Assembly: GCA_948567375.1 (NCBI GenBank)
Contig: OX419759.1
Location: 54,526,593 to 54,590,592 of the forward strand
Source of the DNA: Lunularia cruciata
Taxonomy: Eukaryota > Streptophyta > Marchantiopsida > Lunulariales > Lunulariaceae
Direction of reading: 5' to 3'
Length of the DNA: 64,000 nt
The first letter of the stretch is position 1; each line of letters begins with the position of its first letter. The notes under the pieces are model-generated. The model was not told the DNA's origin, made no database searches, and was given only the letters and a program-made list of their open reading frames with translations. Made by a program: the position numbers and the translations under genes. Shown here one piece after another: positions 10,049-24,263 of the stretch.

Positions 10049-11860
10049 AGTAGCTTCCATCATATCTACAACCATTCCTCTCCATTTATTAGATATACCA
10101 TTGGAAGACCTAAATGACATAATTCAAGAAAATATTAAATTTTTTGCTTTTCCTCTAAAAGATTTTATTCTCGAGACCTTGCACCTGTTATTATTTAGAG
10201 GGTTTATTATTATATAGAGAGTTTCACTTTATTGTGAAACATCAAGTAATTCAATTGACTTGTAGCTAAATGAGAAGGAATTTCAATGGGTTAAAACACA
10301 ATGTACCTTGTATATGGTGCACCATGTTTCAACCTTCTAAAATCCTCTCTAGGTTGTGAGTAAGTCCTAAAATCCTTGCTACCTAAAAGATTCAATTATA
10401 ATAACATTGGGGCAACATATTGTGCAAATACCAAAGCATGAGTGATGATGGTAATTTTCTTGGAATGGTTGAGTTGGTTCAACCATTCCATGGCTTGCTA
10501 GAAACTTCTTTTGCTGATGGATAATAAGTGTGTATGTTTTTCTAGAATTGTTACGACAACTATCAAATACCAAGGTACATTATCTACCACCCAATACAAC
10601 ATAAAAAATTCAAATTTATGATGTAAGGATCATATGGAATTCAAAGGACTTCTATTGCAAATACCTCAATTGAAAGCCTCTTATTTTTTTGGAAATGATA
10701 TGAGGCTAGGATAATGTGCAAGTTGTTGAAGTGCTCAAAAAGTTGGATGTGCTCTAAGCAATGTTTATGTACATTGTGGCATAGAACAAAGTGAGAGCAA
10801 ACCAACTTCAAACAACTTTGACCAGTGCTGAATACAAACATCGAGCTTGGGCATTTTCCTTCCTAAATCACCTATTGAACTTCATATTAAGGTGATGCAT
10901 GAACTTTAATATCAAATTCAAAGGTTCCAATATGAGAACCAAATGGACATCAAGTCCTTGCTCAATCCTCACGAGGAAGAGAAATTTGGATACATTCTTC
11001 ATGGTAACTAGATTGTGAACTCCATTGTGGTGGAGCAAGGTATTGTTCAGGGAGATGGAGCTAAAGGGGGCAAAGAAGATTTGGATGACAACAAAGAAAT
11101 GGTTGCAATCAAGCAATAAGAAACATTTGATCTATTAAATTGATTCGAGGTGTTTTTCTTGTAATAGAGAGGCGGATTGAGGAAAGTGCATAGTTTGGCT
11201 TTGGTTGCTTAAGAAATGCAAACTAGTCAACTCATACATACCACTCTATATATGTTTTTCTCTTGGTTTTTGTTGTATTGCTTTATGTGTATCACTAGTA
11301 CACTATTGGGATTGAGAAATGATATACTAATATAAATAAGGAATTTATTATTTTAGCATTAACTCCTGTGCTTAGGACCACAAAAACTTATTCTTCTAGA
11401 GTGTTTATTATTTTATGGGAGTTTATTTGATAGAGGTTCTACTTTACTTTGGATTTTGACCTTCTTATTCATTGGGCCTTGTGTTCTTTATCCTTTTTGC
11501 ACTTCTTAGTAGCTTGTGTTGTTTTTCCTTTTTCCTTTGTCGTATGCTATTATGCCTCTTTGCCCTTTTTTCATACTAAGCACTAGAGGTCACTGACACT
11601 TTTAGTGCTTGTCACTCTACTCAAACTACTTTAGATTAGTTTGCCAGCACGTGTAATAACATGGATTATACCAACATTATTGCGATATAGTGGTACTAAT
11701 ATGATCTTTGCATAATAATGAGAGGTTAAATATATTATAGTGGATGGCTTAGCATTCCATTAAATATCATTTTATCTGTGATGGATGATGAAATGGTAAA
11801 GGGTATCTGCACTGTGCCACGGCCAACCGCCAGGCAATGCTAATTTGCCAAATCTTTTGC
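10049..11860. other. Stretch without a supported gene
   Basis: AT-rich with no intact frame longer than 82 codons. A minus-strand frame at 10570-10380 faintly resembles the first part of an integrase core (IVVVTILEKHTHLLSI), so this may be old retroelement DNA. That call is weak. Confidence 0.35.
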
Positions 11861-12025
11861 CGAGCCCCACAAATCGGTAAGTGGGCGACCAACAAAATTG
11901 GAAAATATGCCGAGCCCAGCAAATCGATAAGGGTGATCAACAAAATTGTAAAATACGGCGGGCCCATAAAATATGTTTAGTGCGATCAACAAAATTATAA
12001 AAATATGGCGGGCCCGATAAAATAT
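11861..12025. repeat. Degenerate ~50-bp tandem repeat (about 3.5 units)
   Basis: Units start at 11861, 11911, 11959 and 12009 with CGAGCCC or CGGGCCC. Each continues with AAAT.GATAAG...GATCAACAAAATTGTAAAAT. They mark the left border of the gene-bearing island. Confidence 0.7.
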
Positions 12026-14311
12026 GTTTTATTCTACATCACTGGTCGAAAATTTGCGTGCCAAAACCTTTGGAGGCAAATCTAGTCCATCAACGGCATG
12101 CTACGTTGCTTTTCTCATCAAGGTTGGTGCCTCCAAGATCGAGCATGGTCATTTTCATCACGACATTATTGTCCATATTCCATCACGAGCCCTTGGACCT
12201 GATCATCCCCCATTGAAGTTGCACTGTCAATTCTCAAATAATGTCAAGCGGCAGTCTGATTTGCCGAGCAGGGTACCGGGTTGGTAGTGGGAGAAATATA
12301 GCGAATGCAGAAATCTTTTGCATGGGGCCATATTTACGCGTTATTTTGCGAGCAAATTTTGGAATTTACAAATTGGGAAATGAAAAACATTATTACCCCT
12401 GATGAGTAGCGTACGGTACTTTTTTACCAACCTGCAATCAGCGGTCTCTGAGGTGATTGGTTAGCGTGTCCGGTATTACTCCAGTAAATAAACTCGCGGC
12501 GCTGTCCGAGGGAATGGCCAATATCGCTACTTATGGACAGTAACAACGTAACTACAGTAGGACCGTCTCGATATTCATAAAGCATAACAAATATCGAGCA
12601 TTTCCTGAACTCCTTGTGGTGTACAGATCTCTGTCCTCTTCACAATTGCAGTTCCGAGAGCTTGTACTAGTCCCGTTGAGAACATCACTAATGACGTATA
12701 AGAAGTTCCCATACCGCGCAACACCAGCCGATCCTGGTGAGAAAATTCTTCCAGGATCCAACAATGGGACCCTATTTGTTTCGTAGTTCCTTATCAGTGA
12801 GGAACTTTCCGAGCTTCTTGTTGTGGGTGTTTGCCAACTAAAGTGAACTCGAATACCAACTTTATGTGAAACCGTATAGAAAGATCAAGACTTGCGAAGA
12901 TTAATGGAGGAGAAGTGAGTCGACTAGACTTAAGAAAGGTCTCCTCAAGTTCAAGATAATCAGAGTACTGCGACTATGCATTGGGGTGGTGAGTATCAAT
13001 CCTGACTTACGTTCAGTCATTCCATCCGTAATCATTTTTATCAAAAGTTTATAGGAAATGTCTAATCTTTTGTCGAGTATGGCCAAAATACCCGTCAATT
13101 GGGTCATTAGACATAATCAATTAACAATTATCGAACACTTTCCAAATCTTTCATATAGTACTTTACTTATGGATATTATTTTTTTAACTTCATATTTAAC
13201 TTCATTTTTTAACTTCAAATTTATGTTATAGAAAGTCGTTTCAAATTCAGTCTTTTCACTTCCCATTAATATCCTTGAAAAAAATACAAGAAATACTTAA
13301 ATACGGTAAAGAGCATCGGGAAACACTTGCTATTTACAGGGCAATACTCCTAGCCCTGTAAAATTTGACGGGTCACCTTTTTCGTGACGCGTCAAATTTT
13401 ACTAGGATCCAGACTCCCCTAGAGTCCCCTAATGAATTTCGGCCAAAATTTTCCCCTCTCGAATATGTTATTGTCTGTTGAATTTGCACATGCTCCTTAC
13501 CTCTTGTACGTGTACCCATAAATAATTTTTTGTTACCTCTGGTACGTGTATCCAAAAATTATTTTAATAGGTATCGTTAAACTTCCTTAACTTTCCAACC
13601 AGTTTTTAAACTAAAATATAATTAATTTCAATATTACTTCAGTTTACTATAAAATCTCAGAAGATTTGAGAAATACAATGAATGATTCCGGAATTTGAAA
13701 CCCCCTAATGTGTAAGCTTTTAACGAGGATGTCGAAGTCATATCCGTAACGAAGAAATGAGAACTGAAAGCCTCATTCGAGATTATGTGACACCTGTCTA
13801 TCTTTTGGAAAGACTCGAAACCATTGGAATGAGGATGATCATGTTGCATAATGTAGTTCTGAAAGCTTTAACCAGTGGGAACTTTTGATCCTCTATTTAA
13901 GATTGTTTAAGATTGTTCCAATACCAATTCTTTTCTGATATATTTTTTATTTTAGTTTTTAGAATAGACATTTCAAGTGATCGTGCTCTTCTAATAACTC
14001 ACTGTTTTTGTCCTTTCACACATCTTACGGTACATCTCGGACCACGTGTTCTTTTGTCGTGAGATCACTTCACCACTGGAATCAGCTGGCTTAACTCTAT
14101 ACACGACCTTAACATGCTAACAATACTTCAGTTCTGGATACTTCAACGAAGTTTATGCTGTGAACGCCACTCAAAGTAACAAGTAGACATGCAGCTCTGA
14201 AAGAACTATCGTGTCATGAGGTTTCTCACCTGCCTAACCTGCTTAACCAAGTGTTTGGATGGCGTGATGCCTCATGGTTAAAGATACGTAGACCGTGAAG
14301 TGCCGTGTAAA
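12026..14311. other. Intergenic stretch without a supported gene
   Basis: Only short random frames. The longest plus frame (12024-12287, 87 codons) has no recognisable domain. Base composition is mixed, with an AT-rich part at 13130-13300. Confidence 0.4.
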
Positions 14312-14402
14312 AGAGAGAAATGACGACCGCGTAGCAAACACGAAGGCTGGGAAGAGACATCAAGGGAGAGACAAAAGAGGTAAAATGGGGCTAAGCCCCA
14401 AT
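14312..14402 (+). repeat. Dispersed GC-rich motif, copy 1
   Basis: Contains GACGACCGCGTAGCAAACACG, then AAGGCTGGGAAGA and later AAAATGGGGCTAAGCCCC, in the same order as the copy at 34235-34340. Shorter copies are at 17151, 26848 and 27539. Identity unknown. Confidence 0.6.
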
Positions 14403-17150
14403 AGTAGAAAATAGATTCACTCACATATCTGTGTCTCGAAATGCCACAAAGCTGTTTGTTAACATGGCCTATGTCCAAAACCACGCACTTTGTTGTTTCA
14501 TTCTCACGGACTAGAGTGCACGCCTCCCCCGTCGAGGACCTCGATCCCTGTAGTTCTCTTCGTTTGTTTCCTTCGCTAATGGAGGCCGAAGTTCTTTGGC
14601 TAAAGCCTGATTTGCTGAAGGAGCTCATCCACACGCGTGGAGACGCTCGCATCGATAGATCTTGGTCGTCCTCTGTCCCTGGTACGTGTCTTGAATAATC
14701 GTAAATGGGTGCAGTTGTGTGCAGTAAAGTTTTCCGGAATTCGCACTTTTAGGCGGATCATGCAAGATACGTCAGCTGGATTGAATGGAAGTACTGGGGT
14801 ACCATATAATCATTATATAATAAGTGTGAAGGTGCAAAGGAGATGGAGGTAGACAAACTCCTGGAATATGCCGATATGTGAAAGAATGACACTGAACATT
14901 GCCTTGTGTAGGTCACTGTTTAGAAAGCTTTACACCAAAAATGGCCCACAGACGCATTTTGAGGCACGATTATTTCTACACTTGATCTCTCCAACTTCGA
15001 GGGACATAGCTTTGACTTCCGATTTCTATAGGTTTATAGGCAATTAAGCTGATAACTCAGAAGTGGTCCTGATGACATCACAGTACGCAGCAAAGAAGCT
15101 GTTCAAACGCGCATGTAACTGCAGTAGCATAAATGGTTATTACATGGTCACAAGTTTATGGTGGAATATGCTGGTTTATTAGGGAGGACTGTAAGTGACT
15201 CAGTTTGCATGCTAATGTATTTTTATTGAGTATTTACTTGCTTTCATAGGACCCAAACCTTATCTGGTTATTCTCGTGTCTCAATAATCCTTGGTGTATA
15301 GAACGAGTAGAGGATTTAAATTCTGCCTTTATAGAATTTTGTGGTGATTATTATGTACTACTAAATTCTGAGAAAGCTTTTTTGCATAGTTTATGCATAT
15401 TTACTCAGGGTTGCGTCAAGAAGTATCTTGCATCTTATATGGAGCCTTTGACCATAACAGTATATCCTACCATTCTTCCACTGATTCAGTAAAGATATAA
15501 AAGATAATCATAATCGATTTACAACAGCAAATCAACTCCATAGTACGTGCGTTAATTTTTCATGGGTAGTCAACCGCCATGACTTAAGCGTTCCGGAAAT
15601 TAGGGTATTGAAACTCCGTACTGTTCAAGTTCCAAGCTTAAATTGGAAGCATATCAGGGGAGATTAATCACTCACACTTTCCTCAACTGCTGGTTTTAAC
15701 ACTTGATCTTTGTTTATTTCGAAGTGTCAAAAGGTTTGGTCAGTTCCGAGTGGGTGCTACCGATTACTTTGAAGACAATTGAGAGTACTGTTTGTGGTGA
15801 TCAGCACAAGGACAGGTAAATACTAAACTTCACCTTCACTCCAAGAAAAGATAATGAGCCACACGGAGTGGTTTTTTGTCATGACTACCCTTCTAAAGTT
15901 GGTAAGGAAGAATGAAATCAGATATTGTTTAAAAAATCTGGAAACTGGACATAATTCAATAAAATCTTTCTAAACAGGTGTTATGATGCGATCGTTTAAC
16001 TTGAGATTTACATAGTTGAATTTTCAGTCGTCTATTCCAACGGTTTCTACTGTAATGAAATGGCTGAACATAGGAGTGTTTTTCCTTATTTCTTAGAAGA
16101 CCATTACCGACAACTACAGTGCAAACAGTAAGGATTATAGGAGCCAACAGATTACATTTGCATTGCCCTTATGGCTGGGGGGTATACTTTTTGCTTTGCT
16201 CGTGTTCTCCATTTGCACTTCTTGGTGCTTTTGTATTCCGTTTTTCTTTCTGTGTATACTTTTTAGCCTTCTGCTCCTTCGACAGCAAAAGGAACATTTG
16301 CAGGTCGTTTCAAACGCTTTGTATCTATTTTCTTTGGGTCATCTAAAGCTGACTTCTCTTCCACTACAACAATAAATACATGTTCATTACTTTGATACAT
16401 GTTCATTTAGTCCAGTCATTCCTGATGACGAAAGAAAAGCTTCCAACCAAGTTATACCCTCAAGAAGACGGCGACATATGCGTTCAGTCAACTACTTTCA
16501 GTAATTTGCTAAAACTCATCACGAAAGTTTGTTAGCATATACTTTGGTATTTAAGAAGCGTCATCTACTTCATCACCCTCTCAGGAGCAGGTGACAATAC
16601 CATCGAACGGCCGTGCGTCTTCTATCCTAGAGAGTCTTCGTCCCCACGAAATTCTTTACAGATCCTTCATAAACTTTGTCTTCTCATCATTCTCGCTACT
16701 AAGCGGAATACAAAACGCCAAGAAAAGAGACGTCACTTATCGTAAGTAATTTTCACTGATAACTGAGTACTTTTGTTATGGTCCCCTTAGAATCGTCGAT
16801 CTCCAAGGACTTTTGAAGCTGAATCTCTGCGCAATAGTCCGTCTCCGGAAACTTTTGGAGAATGTTGGTTGTGCTACTTTGTTTGCAAGAAATTATGTCC
16901 TGTACTTGTGACGTTACACTTGTTGATCGTGCAACTCCACCGAAGCCGATCATTTGATTGGTTGTGGTGTTCAAATTAAGAAAGTAAGTTGTTCAAGACA
17001 TGAGGCGAGAAACATCATGATGTACGACATACAGCGAGATCAAGCTTTGAATATGTCCACTACTAAATCTGGAAGCATTTGAAAGCAATGAAAAAGGTAG
17101 AAAGTAATGGAAATGAAGCCGACCTCATAGAACAACGAGGAGAACCTCAT
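14403..17150. other. Intergenic stretch, no supported gene
   Basis: No frame with recognisable protein features. A short frame starting ATGGAGGCC at 14579 reads 40 codons before a stop. It is followed by a plausible GT donor (CCTG|GTACGT), but I could not find a continuing exon, so I do not call a gene. Confidence 0.4.
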
Positions 17151-17212
17151 GGAAAAGGGCGACGCGAATAGACAACAAGAACGATGGAAGACCCCGTCAA
17201 GCCGTACAAGAT
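17151..17212 (+). repeat. Dispersed GC-rich motif, copy 2
   Basis: GGGCGACGCGAATAG ... ACGATGGAAGACCCCGTC, then AAGCCGTACAAG, matches the core of the motif at 34235-34340 with several differences. Confidence 0.55.
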
Positions 17213-18151
17213 GAAAACCTAGGTGGTAAGTACCACGATGTGATCAAGTTCACTCATTGGAACACTTTGGGTGATGCATCCCGCAATGCTTTTCCATGGG
17301 ATTGCATGGTCCGTTCATTTTGTATGTTTCACTGGCACCATTAATTCAATGATGAGTCGATATGTGGATGAAAATACCAACTCAAGGTGGGTTGAGCTTA
17401 GCACAATCACGAAGCCCGAAGAAAACCTGGATTTGAGATGATCTAGTGAAACAAACCAGCATGGATTCACATGAGCACTTCGCCAACTTATTATACACGA
17501 TCTAACGCTCATGCCGGTAAAAGTAGTTTTTGCGGAATTACCGCGATTAACATGAAGACAAGCAAAGTCCGGCTCTACAAGTAGAGAACATGATGAATAT
17601 TAACGACTTCACATTTGTATACGGGAAATTTTTTTGATACGGTTCTCCAGGAGTGAGGGAGCGGGGAGGACCGACAGGTGGCGGCGTGGTGGCCTAGCAG
17701 CGGCTTCTGAGAAAGTGCAAGCTGAGGTAAACATGTGGAAGTTGTCCATTGCTGAAATTTTGTGTGTGGTGTCTACATCTGTAATGGAGCAAAGAAAGGG
17801 GGAGGAGGGTGGGGAATGTAGAGGGATCTCTAGGAGAATACAGAAGGAATGTCCTCTGCGCTCTTGAAATGATGAGAAGAAACAACAGTCTTCGTTCTGA
17901 CGGATGTTTGCGATTGAGATCGATGCTCGCTTGAAGTATGTGCTGCAGATCGGGGGTCTTGTGTTTGATAGCTCCACGTCGAGAGGATTTAGAGTGAGCA
18001 TTTGAAAGGGAGACGGGATTCGACTATTTGGTGGAGGAGGAGGAAGTAATTGAAGGGCGCGGAGGAGAATTATTTGCTCTGTTATCGAGATTCGTGTGAA
18101 TTGGAGATGTGGTGAAGGCAGACGAGCACAGGAGAAGCGAGGAAAGCTGTG

Positions 18152-21100
18152 ATGGCGTCCACGGCTGGCCTCGTGCCGATTACACGTCACTTTCTTGCAA
18201 AATATTATGACAAATACCCGTACTCTCCTATCAATAAGGAACTCCATCTGATAATCAAGTCGCTTAAGGAGCAATACGGCCGGATGGACCTTGAACAGCA
18301 AAAAGCCTCAGGTCTGTTCTTCCAGTCGGATACAATTGTCTTTGTTGTGACTGTGTTTGGAGGACGGTCCGTTGTGCGGACTGCGCAAATTGTGGGATCA
18401 TAGGGCTCAGCTTTGGTTCTGGCAGTGTCGAGGGACGTATTTTAGAGCCTTGTAAAGTTTTGTGTAGAGTTGAAATCTGCAGTGACAGTAGAAAAGCCCC
18501 TACAGGTAATGATGATCAGCTTCGTAAAAGCTTGTGGGACTAAAGCATGCACATCTAGATCGGCATTAGAAGTGTGCTGTGCTCCGCTTCCTCTTTCGTC
18601 CACTTCGATCAGAGCGGGTCGACAGTGCGTTCGTTACACACTTGTATTCGGGACTTTCTACAGTAGATATCTAATTCGTTGATCTAGCAACCACAGTTCT
18701 CAATTTTTTTTTCTGCGCTGGTAGTTCCGATCTTAGATATACTCCAGCTGCAGTAGTATCTTTCCTTGAGTTTGTCATATGAGCTACACCATCGATAGTG
18801 CGGTACGTCCGCGTTCTTTGAATTATGACTAATCATATCCATAACCGACCTTCCGAGTTTTTCCTGCCCTAGCCTTCCGAATGTGCAGTGTTATGATGCA
18901 TCGAGAACCCTGAATTATCACGTGACTTCTGAAACCGAAGATTACCATGTAACATGCAATACGTGACAGTCCTGCTTTAAGTCTGAGTGCAAGTTACTTT
19001 CAACAAACAGCAATATTGACAAACGATAATGTCCATCTGCACAATTGATTCATGGGCTTCTTTAATGCGAGGTTGGACTTGCACCTTTGTAATGGCACTT
19101 CAGTACTCACCACTGCTCATTCCTGTAAATAGACCAGGCTGAGCTGTTGCCTATACTTTAGACATTGGAGGGAAAAACGGACAATTGCATACACCTCTTT
19201 TTGAAAGCAGATTTGGATAATATGAAGAATCTGGGTGAGTAGCCAGATGAGAATTCCTTTTATTGTCCAGAGTACCTTCTTCCCGATATTTACAGAATTT
19301 GGAGAGAATTTAGCAAGAATCCGTTGATAGGTGGATAGCAAGTTGAGATCCTTCTAGTAGGCTGCCTAGTGAAGCACAGATAGCCAAGGGAAGATAGAAG
19401 TGCTCTGAGAAGGACTTGAGCTTAGTCCCGTTCATATTTTTTCCTCGTCCATCTCACAATTAATCAGTACACTACTTTATCAAATTCCCTAGCAGAATCA
19501 GAAACGCTGAAGCCCCGTACGAGATAGGAATTTTTTCCTGGCTCCGTCAAGACTTGTTCTATCCAGCTACAGTTCTTTTGCATCTCTTCGCTCCTGTTTT
19601 GGTTATATCGCATTCAGTTTTAGTGTGATTCACTGCAGCACTTTGGGATCTATGTCTTATCTTTATAGGGTTAATGGTCTTCTAGTAGAATGACGCAGCA
19701 ATATGTCTTTCTAGGTGCTACTGTTAGAACACCTTGTTCAATGAATGCCCCTCCTGTACTGGGAAAGCTCGGGAACAGTTGTCACGTTGCTTTGCTGACA
19801 TACTGTTTCTCGATTCGAATTTTACAGGCAAGAAGCAACTGCTTGCAGACTTGGAAATCACAGCCCCGCACAAGATCGATGAGAATTTGTGGAAGAACAG
19901 GGAACAGGTGGAAGAGATCCTCTATTTATTTGACGAGGCCAACTGGCCTGCTTCTGTAAGTCGCTCTCTACCGCACCCTGACACCTATATGTTATCTTTC
20001 CACTGGAGTGCTTCGAACACTTGACAATGAACTGTTAAATGTCAACAGAAATGATGGCAGTCTCTCTAAGCGGCACTGCTCTATATTCAGGATGTGAGCA
20101 AATATAATCGTTTTGCAAAATTTGCGCAGGGAATAGCGATCTGTTTTGATATAACTTTTTTTTTTTTGAGATATCTTTTAAGGCATAAGTGGTGCCATTT
20201 TCTCTTACTTTCAAGTCGTAACTCAATAATCTGCTGATTTTATAGCTCAAAGAGCAACATGCCTCGACCACAAGGAATGTGGGAGAAGCATTGCAGAGGC
20301 TGGAAGAGATGCTGAAGAGCCTTCTGAAAGAAATAGAAGCGTTCCAGACTGCAAACAGTGAACGAGTTTACAACTTGGGTAAGTCAATTTCTTCTTGTTA
20401 AATTCAGCTTCTATTGTCAATGCCACAGTCAAGTAGGTTCAATATGACAATGGGGAATGGTATGGTGTCCTCACTGCAGTATCCAGGTTTGTTTACACAC
20501 TCCAAATCTGGTAGGCATACAAGAGCGGGGTTCAAATTCGATTTAGTGGAATTTGCTGTCTGACAACCTGGAAGAGAAATTCTAGGTTCATTCTAGGTGT
20601 CTTTTAACATTCTGATCACAAGACTGTAGCAGGTTCACGTGAAGTGCATGGGGTAGTGGATTGGGGCCTACGCCGTGTATTGAACCTATCGACAGTGTAC
20701 CAATGATTGACCTGTAGAGTATTGGTTGCAGTTCTCTCTTATATGCCACAAGACTTCAGAGCCACAATCATCAAGCAGCAACGAGAGCGATCAGAGAAGA
20801 GACGACAAGCAGAAGTCGATGCGCTTGTAAATGCTGGCGGAAGCATTCGTGACAAGTTTGAACTGCTCTGGAAGCAGCAGATGGAAAGGTCAGCAAAACC
20901 GGGTAGAAACCGCACGTTGTAATGTCCTAGTTATGGAAACAGGGTAGGGAAGAACGTCCTTCACAATCTTGTAGTTCGTATATGAAACTGTTTCCACTGG
21001 GGAAGCTGTCGTCAAGTGGCGAGTGAAGTTCACCGAGGTGCCAACACAATGTCATACTTTTGAAGTTTCTTTGCGTGTCAGATGCTCCTGTAGCTTGTAT

Positions 21101-24100
21101 GTCTTCAATTCCTCCTGAACTAAGAAATGTTCATATTGGCTGTGCAGACGAAAACAACTAGCAACTTATGGATCAGCTTCAGGGATGGCCAAACAAGTCA
21201 TGAAGTTTCTTGTGGGAGTTCCACTGGTATGACGATTACCTCAGCTGCGTCCAGTGCTTGGTGGTTTTAGTCAACCTTTCATAAAAAAATTCCTATCAAA
21301 CTCTATGTTGCTTCCTGTAATTGGTGCTCTCTCTGCTAGTGAACATATATTATACTGCTCTAAATCAACTTGAAGAAGCCCCATATTTATTTTAATACGA
21401 GGTGAGCTAAGGACAGGAACGCTCAAATGTTAGTGCCTTGTATATCGACAACCAAGTTCCAGTTTGTGGACACCTTCTAGAATATCGTTTTATCACATTC
21501 TGGTATGTTTTCTTGTTGTGGGCTATTAGGATTCCCTTAGATGAAAGTGTTATCCTTGATTATCTTCTGCTGATTGATTCTCGTTTCACGCCCATAGTCT
21601 CATCATTGTACTTCCAGACGCAAACAGCTAGTTATTTGTGTTCTGAAATATATGTTGCAATTACGGGTGTCCAGGTACTACTTGACTTCGTTCGTCAAAT
21701 TAACGATCACCACGGGTATGGTAGTCCTTTACTGGTTTTTATCATCACCGCCTTTATGAGGTTCTTAACTGTAGCACCACTAGAAATTGCCGGGGTTACT
21801 TCGGCTCTGAAATCTTTCTTGAGGATCTGTTGTCCTCGGGTTAAAAGTTGACTCGGAGTCGGAAAGACAAATAACGTAAATTACATGCCTTATGTTCTTG
21901 GACAGGCCGATGGAAGAACAAAGGGAGCGCTATGGACCTCCTCTGTACGAGATCACAACATTGGCAAATTCTATCCGGGTGTTTACCGCGTTGTGGTGGC
22001 TTACTTTTGACAGTGCTAATTCGTAAGGCTTACTATACTTTGAGCTGCTTCTTTCCTTTTCTTTTGGAATTACTCTCGTGTTCTTAGTTAACGAACTGGA
22101 CCGCAAATTAAATGTCATAAAGTTTAAATGTGTTGTCCACAAGTTCGCTGCAATTCATACCACTGCAGTCGAGCTGAAAAAAATTATGAGAAGGTTGCAA
22201 TTTCCGTTGCACTTAGGGCTAGCAATTGACTGGATTTTGTTTGTGCAGGCCAACAGATGAAATGCTTTCACTGTTAGAGAAGTCCGTGGATGCTTACGTT
22301 ACCGATTTCAAGCACTTCCTGAATTTCATGGGGTGAGTTTTTTCAGTCCGTAAAACTAGCGGATCAATTTGCGTCGAGGGAATGTATCAATGGTGATCAA
22401 AAGATACAATTCTTTGATGTCTCTCTTTGAGCTCGTCAATATCGGTCACATATGTGTAGAGTTAAGTCCTGCAATAGTTTGGATATGAAGTGAGTGAGAA
22501 AAGAACATGACATCGTCGAAGAGAGGTAATGAAAGGCACTTGCTATCTAGCTCTACGAAGGTGGATAACGATATTATTTAATCTTGAGGACCTTGCTATA
22601 CGTTCCCTCTCATGCACTTTGATTGCAACGTGGGGCGAAACTCTCAAATAAACTCTCTAGTGGTAAAATTTCACCTTTACTGACATTTTACCTCTTTGGT
22701 TGGTAGAGGAGTATTCGAACACTCACCTTTCCTCATATCTGCGGAAGAGGCAGGAATCACGGAGGAGAAGTAAGTCTTCTGTTAACTTTTTCGGCTTGTT
22801 TATCAGTCTACAAATCCATTGGTACGCTTCGTGGTGGTTCCATTTTACTACAAATGGAATCATAGGTGTAGTGTAATGCATTCTTGAATGACACTATCTA
22901 CGTTGTTCCCAATGTAGGGACTATATACCATACTTATAAACAGGTAAGTAGTTAGTAAGATCGTCTAAAATGACTGATCGCTCTGGTGTTCTGGTGCAGT
23001 TTTGAGGACTTTGAGGAGACACTCATTGCTGCAGGAAGAACTCATGAGGTGAGACTTACACCGGAAGTTGATTGTGCACGGCACTAGATTCAGCGGCATT
23101 TATGCATGTTAAGATCGAGTCGTGAACTCTAAATTTGTACCTCTGTACCTGCTAACGAAATGTAGAAATGTAGATGACAATTATGGTGCAACAGCATCCA
23201 CAAAAGTGTTCGTTCTAGATTCTACCAGCGAATAATACATGGGTGGTATAGGTCACAACAGCTTGAGTAGCTAACCTCAGTTAGTTGATAAGTACTGTTC
23301 AAAAGTGAGGTCAAAGTCTGATCCGAAACAATGGTACAAATATTTGACAAACTTAACGCGATTTTGCATCAGGTCCCTGTAAACGTCGATACTGAAGGCG
23401 CGATTATAGCTTGGGACTTCAGATTGACATCAGGAAAGGTAACTTAAACTCATCGGATTGTAAAGCTTCAGGTCGTTTATCGGTGGATAATCAGGAAATC
23501 ATCTTAGCATTATTCTTTACCAACCGTCCTGGGATATGTCCAGGATGTTGGCTTCCATGTGGAGTTCATCGATGGAAGTGGACAGAAGGTGCCTATGGTA
23601 CCATACAAACGATACGAGGCAACTCAACCAAATCAGGTATGGATGCATATGGTCATGAACTCATTCGAATTCCCACTTAAAGACGAATTCACTGCTCCTC
23701 AGTTTCGCTCAGCGGGCCTCCTTGTTTAGTTCCCAACTCTCCTCTTACTAGGTTTGTTTTGTCGTGTTCTATAAAGTTCCCGAAACATTCTCCTTCTGCT
23801 TAAAAGCTCATGCTTGTCAAATGCTGAATTGTGAACAGGGTGACTTTCCTTCCCCATTTATGGGTCAATACAAGCTTGTGTGGGACAACTGTTATTCAAC
23901 TTTCTATAAGAAGGTATGTCGTGTGTAGTGTGAGTTACGAGCAAGCTGAGCTTTAAAGTCTTTGTTGTAGAGTTACTATGGTCCTTAAGGAAGTCAGTCG
24001 AGCTTTTTGCACGTAATTTGCTAGCTCATACATGTCATACATGTATGTAAGTACTATGCGGTTTCTTGGTAATTTCAAGATTTATTGGTTTCTCAAAATT

Positions 24101-24263
24101 CATCGAGCATAGATGAGTGGAAGAAGGTATTTCGTTGTCTTCTTCCTTATGGGTACTGGTTCAATCTCAGATCATTCGATACAAGTTGGACGTCATCCCC
24201 CCTGTTGCTCCTCAATCTTCGGATGAAAAAGAGGCAGTGGAAGAAGAGGACAAAAGTGATTAG
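18152..24263 (+). CDS. GOLD-domain protein, 14 exons (plant family, function unassigned)
   Basis: I join 14 exons: 18152-18311, 19828-19955, 20246-20378, 20732-20888, 21148-21226, 21675-21715, 21906-22022, 22249-22332, 22707-22769, 23000-23048, 23373-23438, 23544-23636, 23839-23913, 24171-24263. All introns are GT-AG, all phases agree, and the product is 445 residues. It starts MASTAGLVPITRHFLAKYYD at an ATGGCG context. The middle is helical and charged (YMPQDFRATIIKQQRERSEK, then GGSIRD...LLWKQQMERR). The last ~120 residues form a GOLD beta-sandwich: IIAWDFRLTSGKDVGFHVEF, then YKLVWDNCYSTFYKK. GOLD domains mediate protein or lipid contacts in membrane trafficking. There is no CRAL-TRIO domain, so it is not a patellin, and no membrane segment. 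The tail is acidic (KEAVEEEDKSD). The exon model is by eye; the exact substrate or partner is unknown. Confidence 0.85.

Noticed and set aside
12024..12287. 87-codon plus frame starting in the tandem repeat
   Set aside because: No domain, no splice or promoter support, and it begins inside repeat units.
14579..14698. Possible first exon beginning ATGGAGGCC
   Set aside because: A plausible donor follows, but no partner exon could be found, and the opposite strand is open too.
17151..17212. Resemblance of GGAAGACCCCGTCAAGC to the conserved AAGACCCCGTGAAGC region of large-subunit rRNA
   Set aside because: Only about 15 bases are similar and the flanks do not match rRNA; likely chance.
17609..18301. 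230-codon minus-strand frame over the 5' end of the GOLD gene
   Set aside because: It runs antisense through exon 1 and the 5' leader of a well-supported gene and has no recognisable domain. GC-rich leader sequence explains the open frame.
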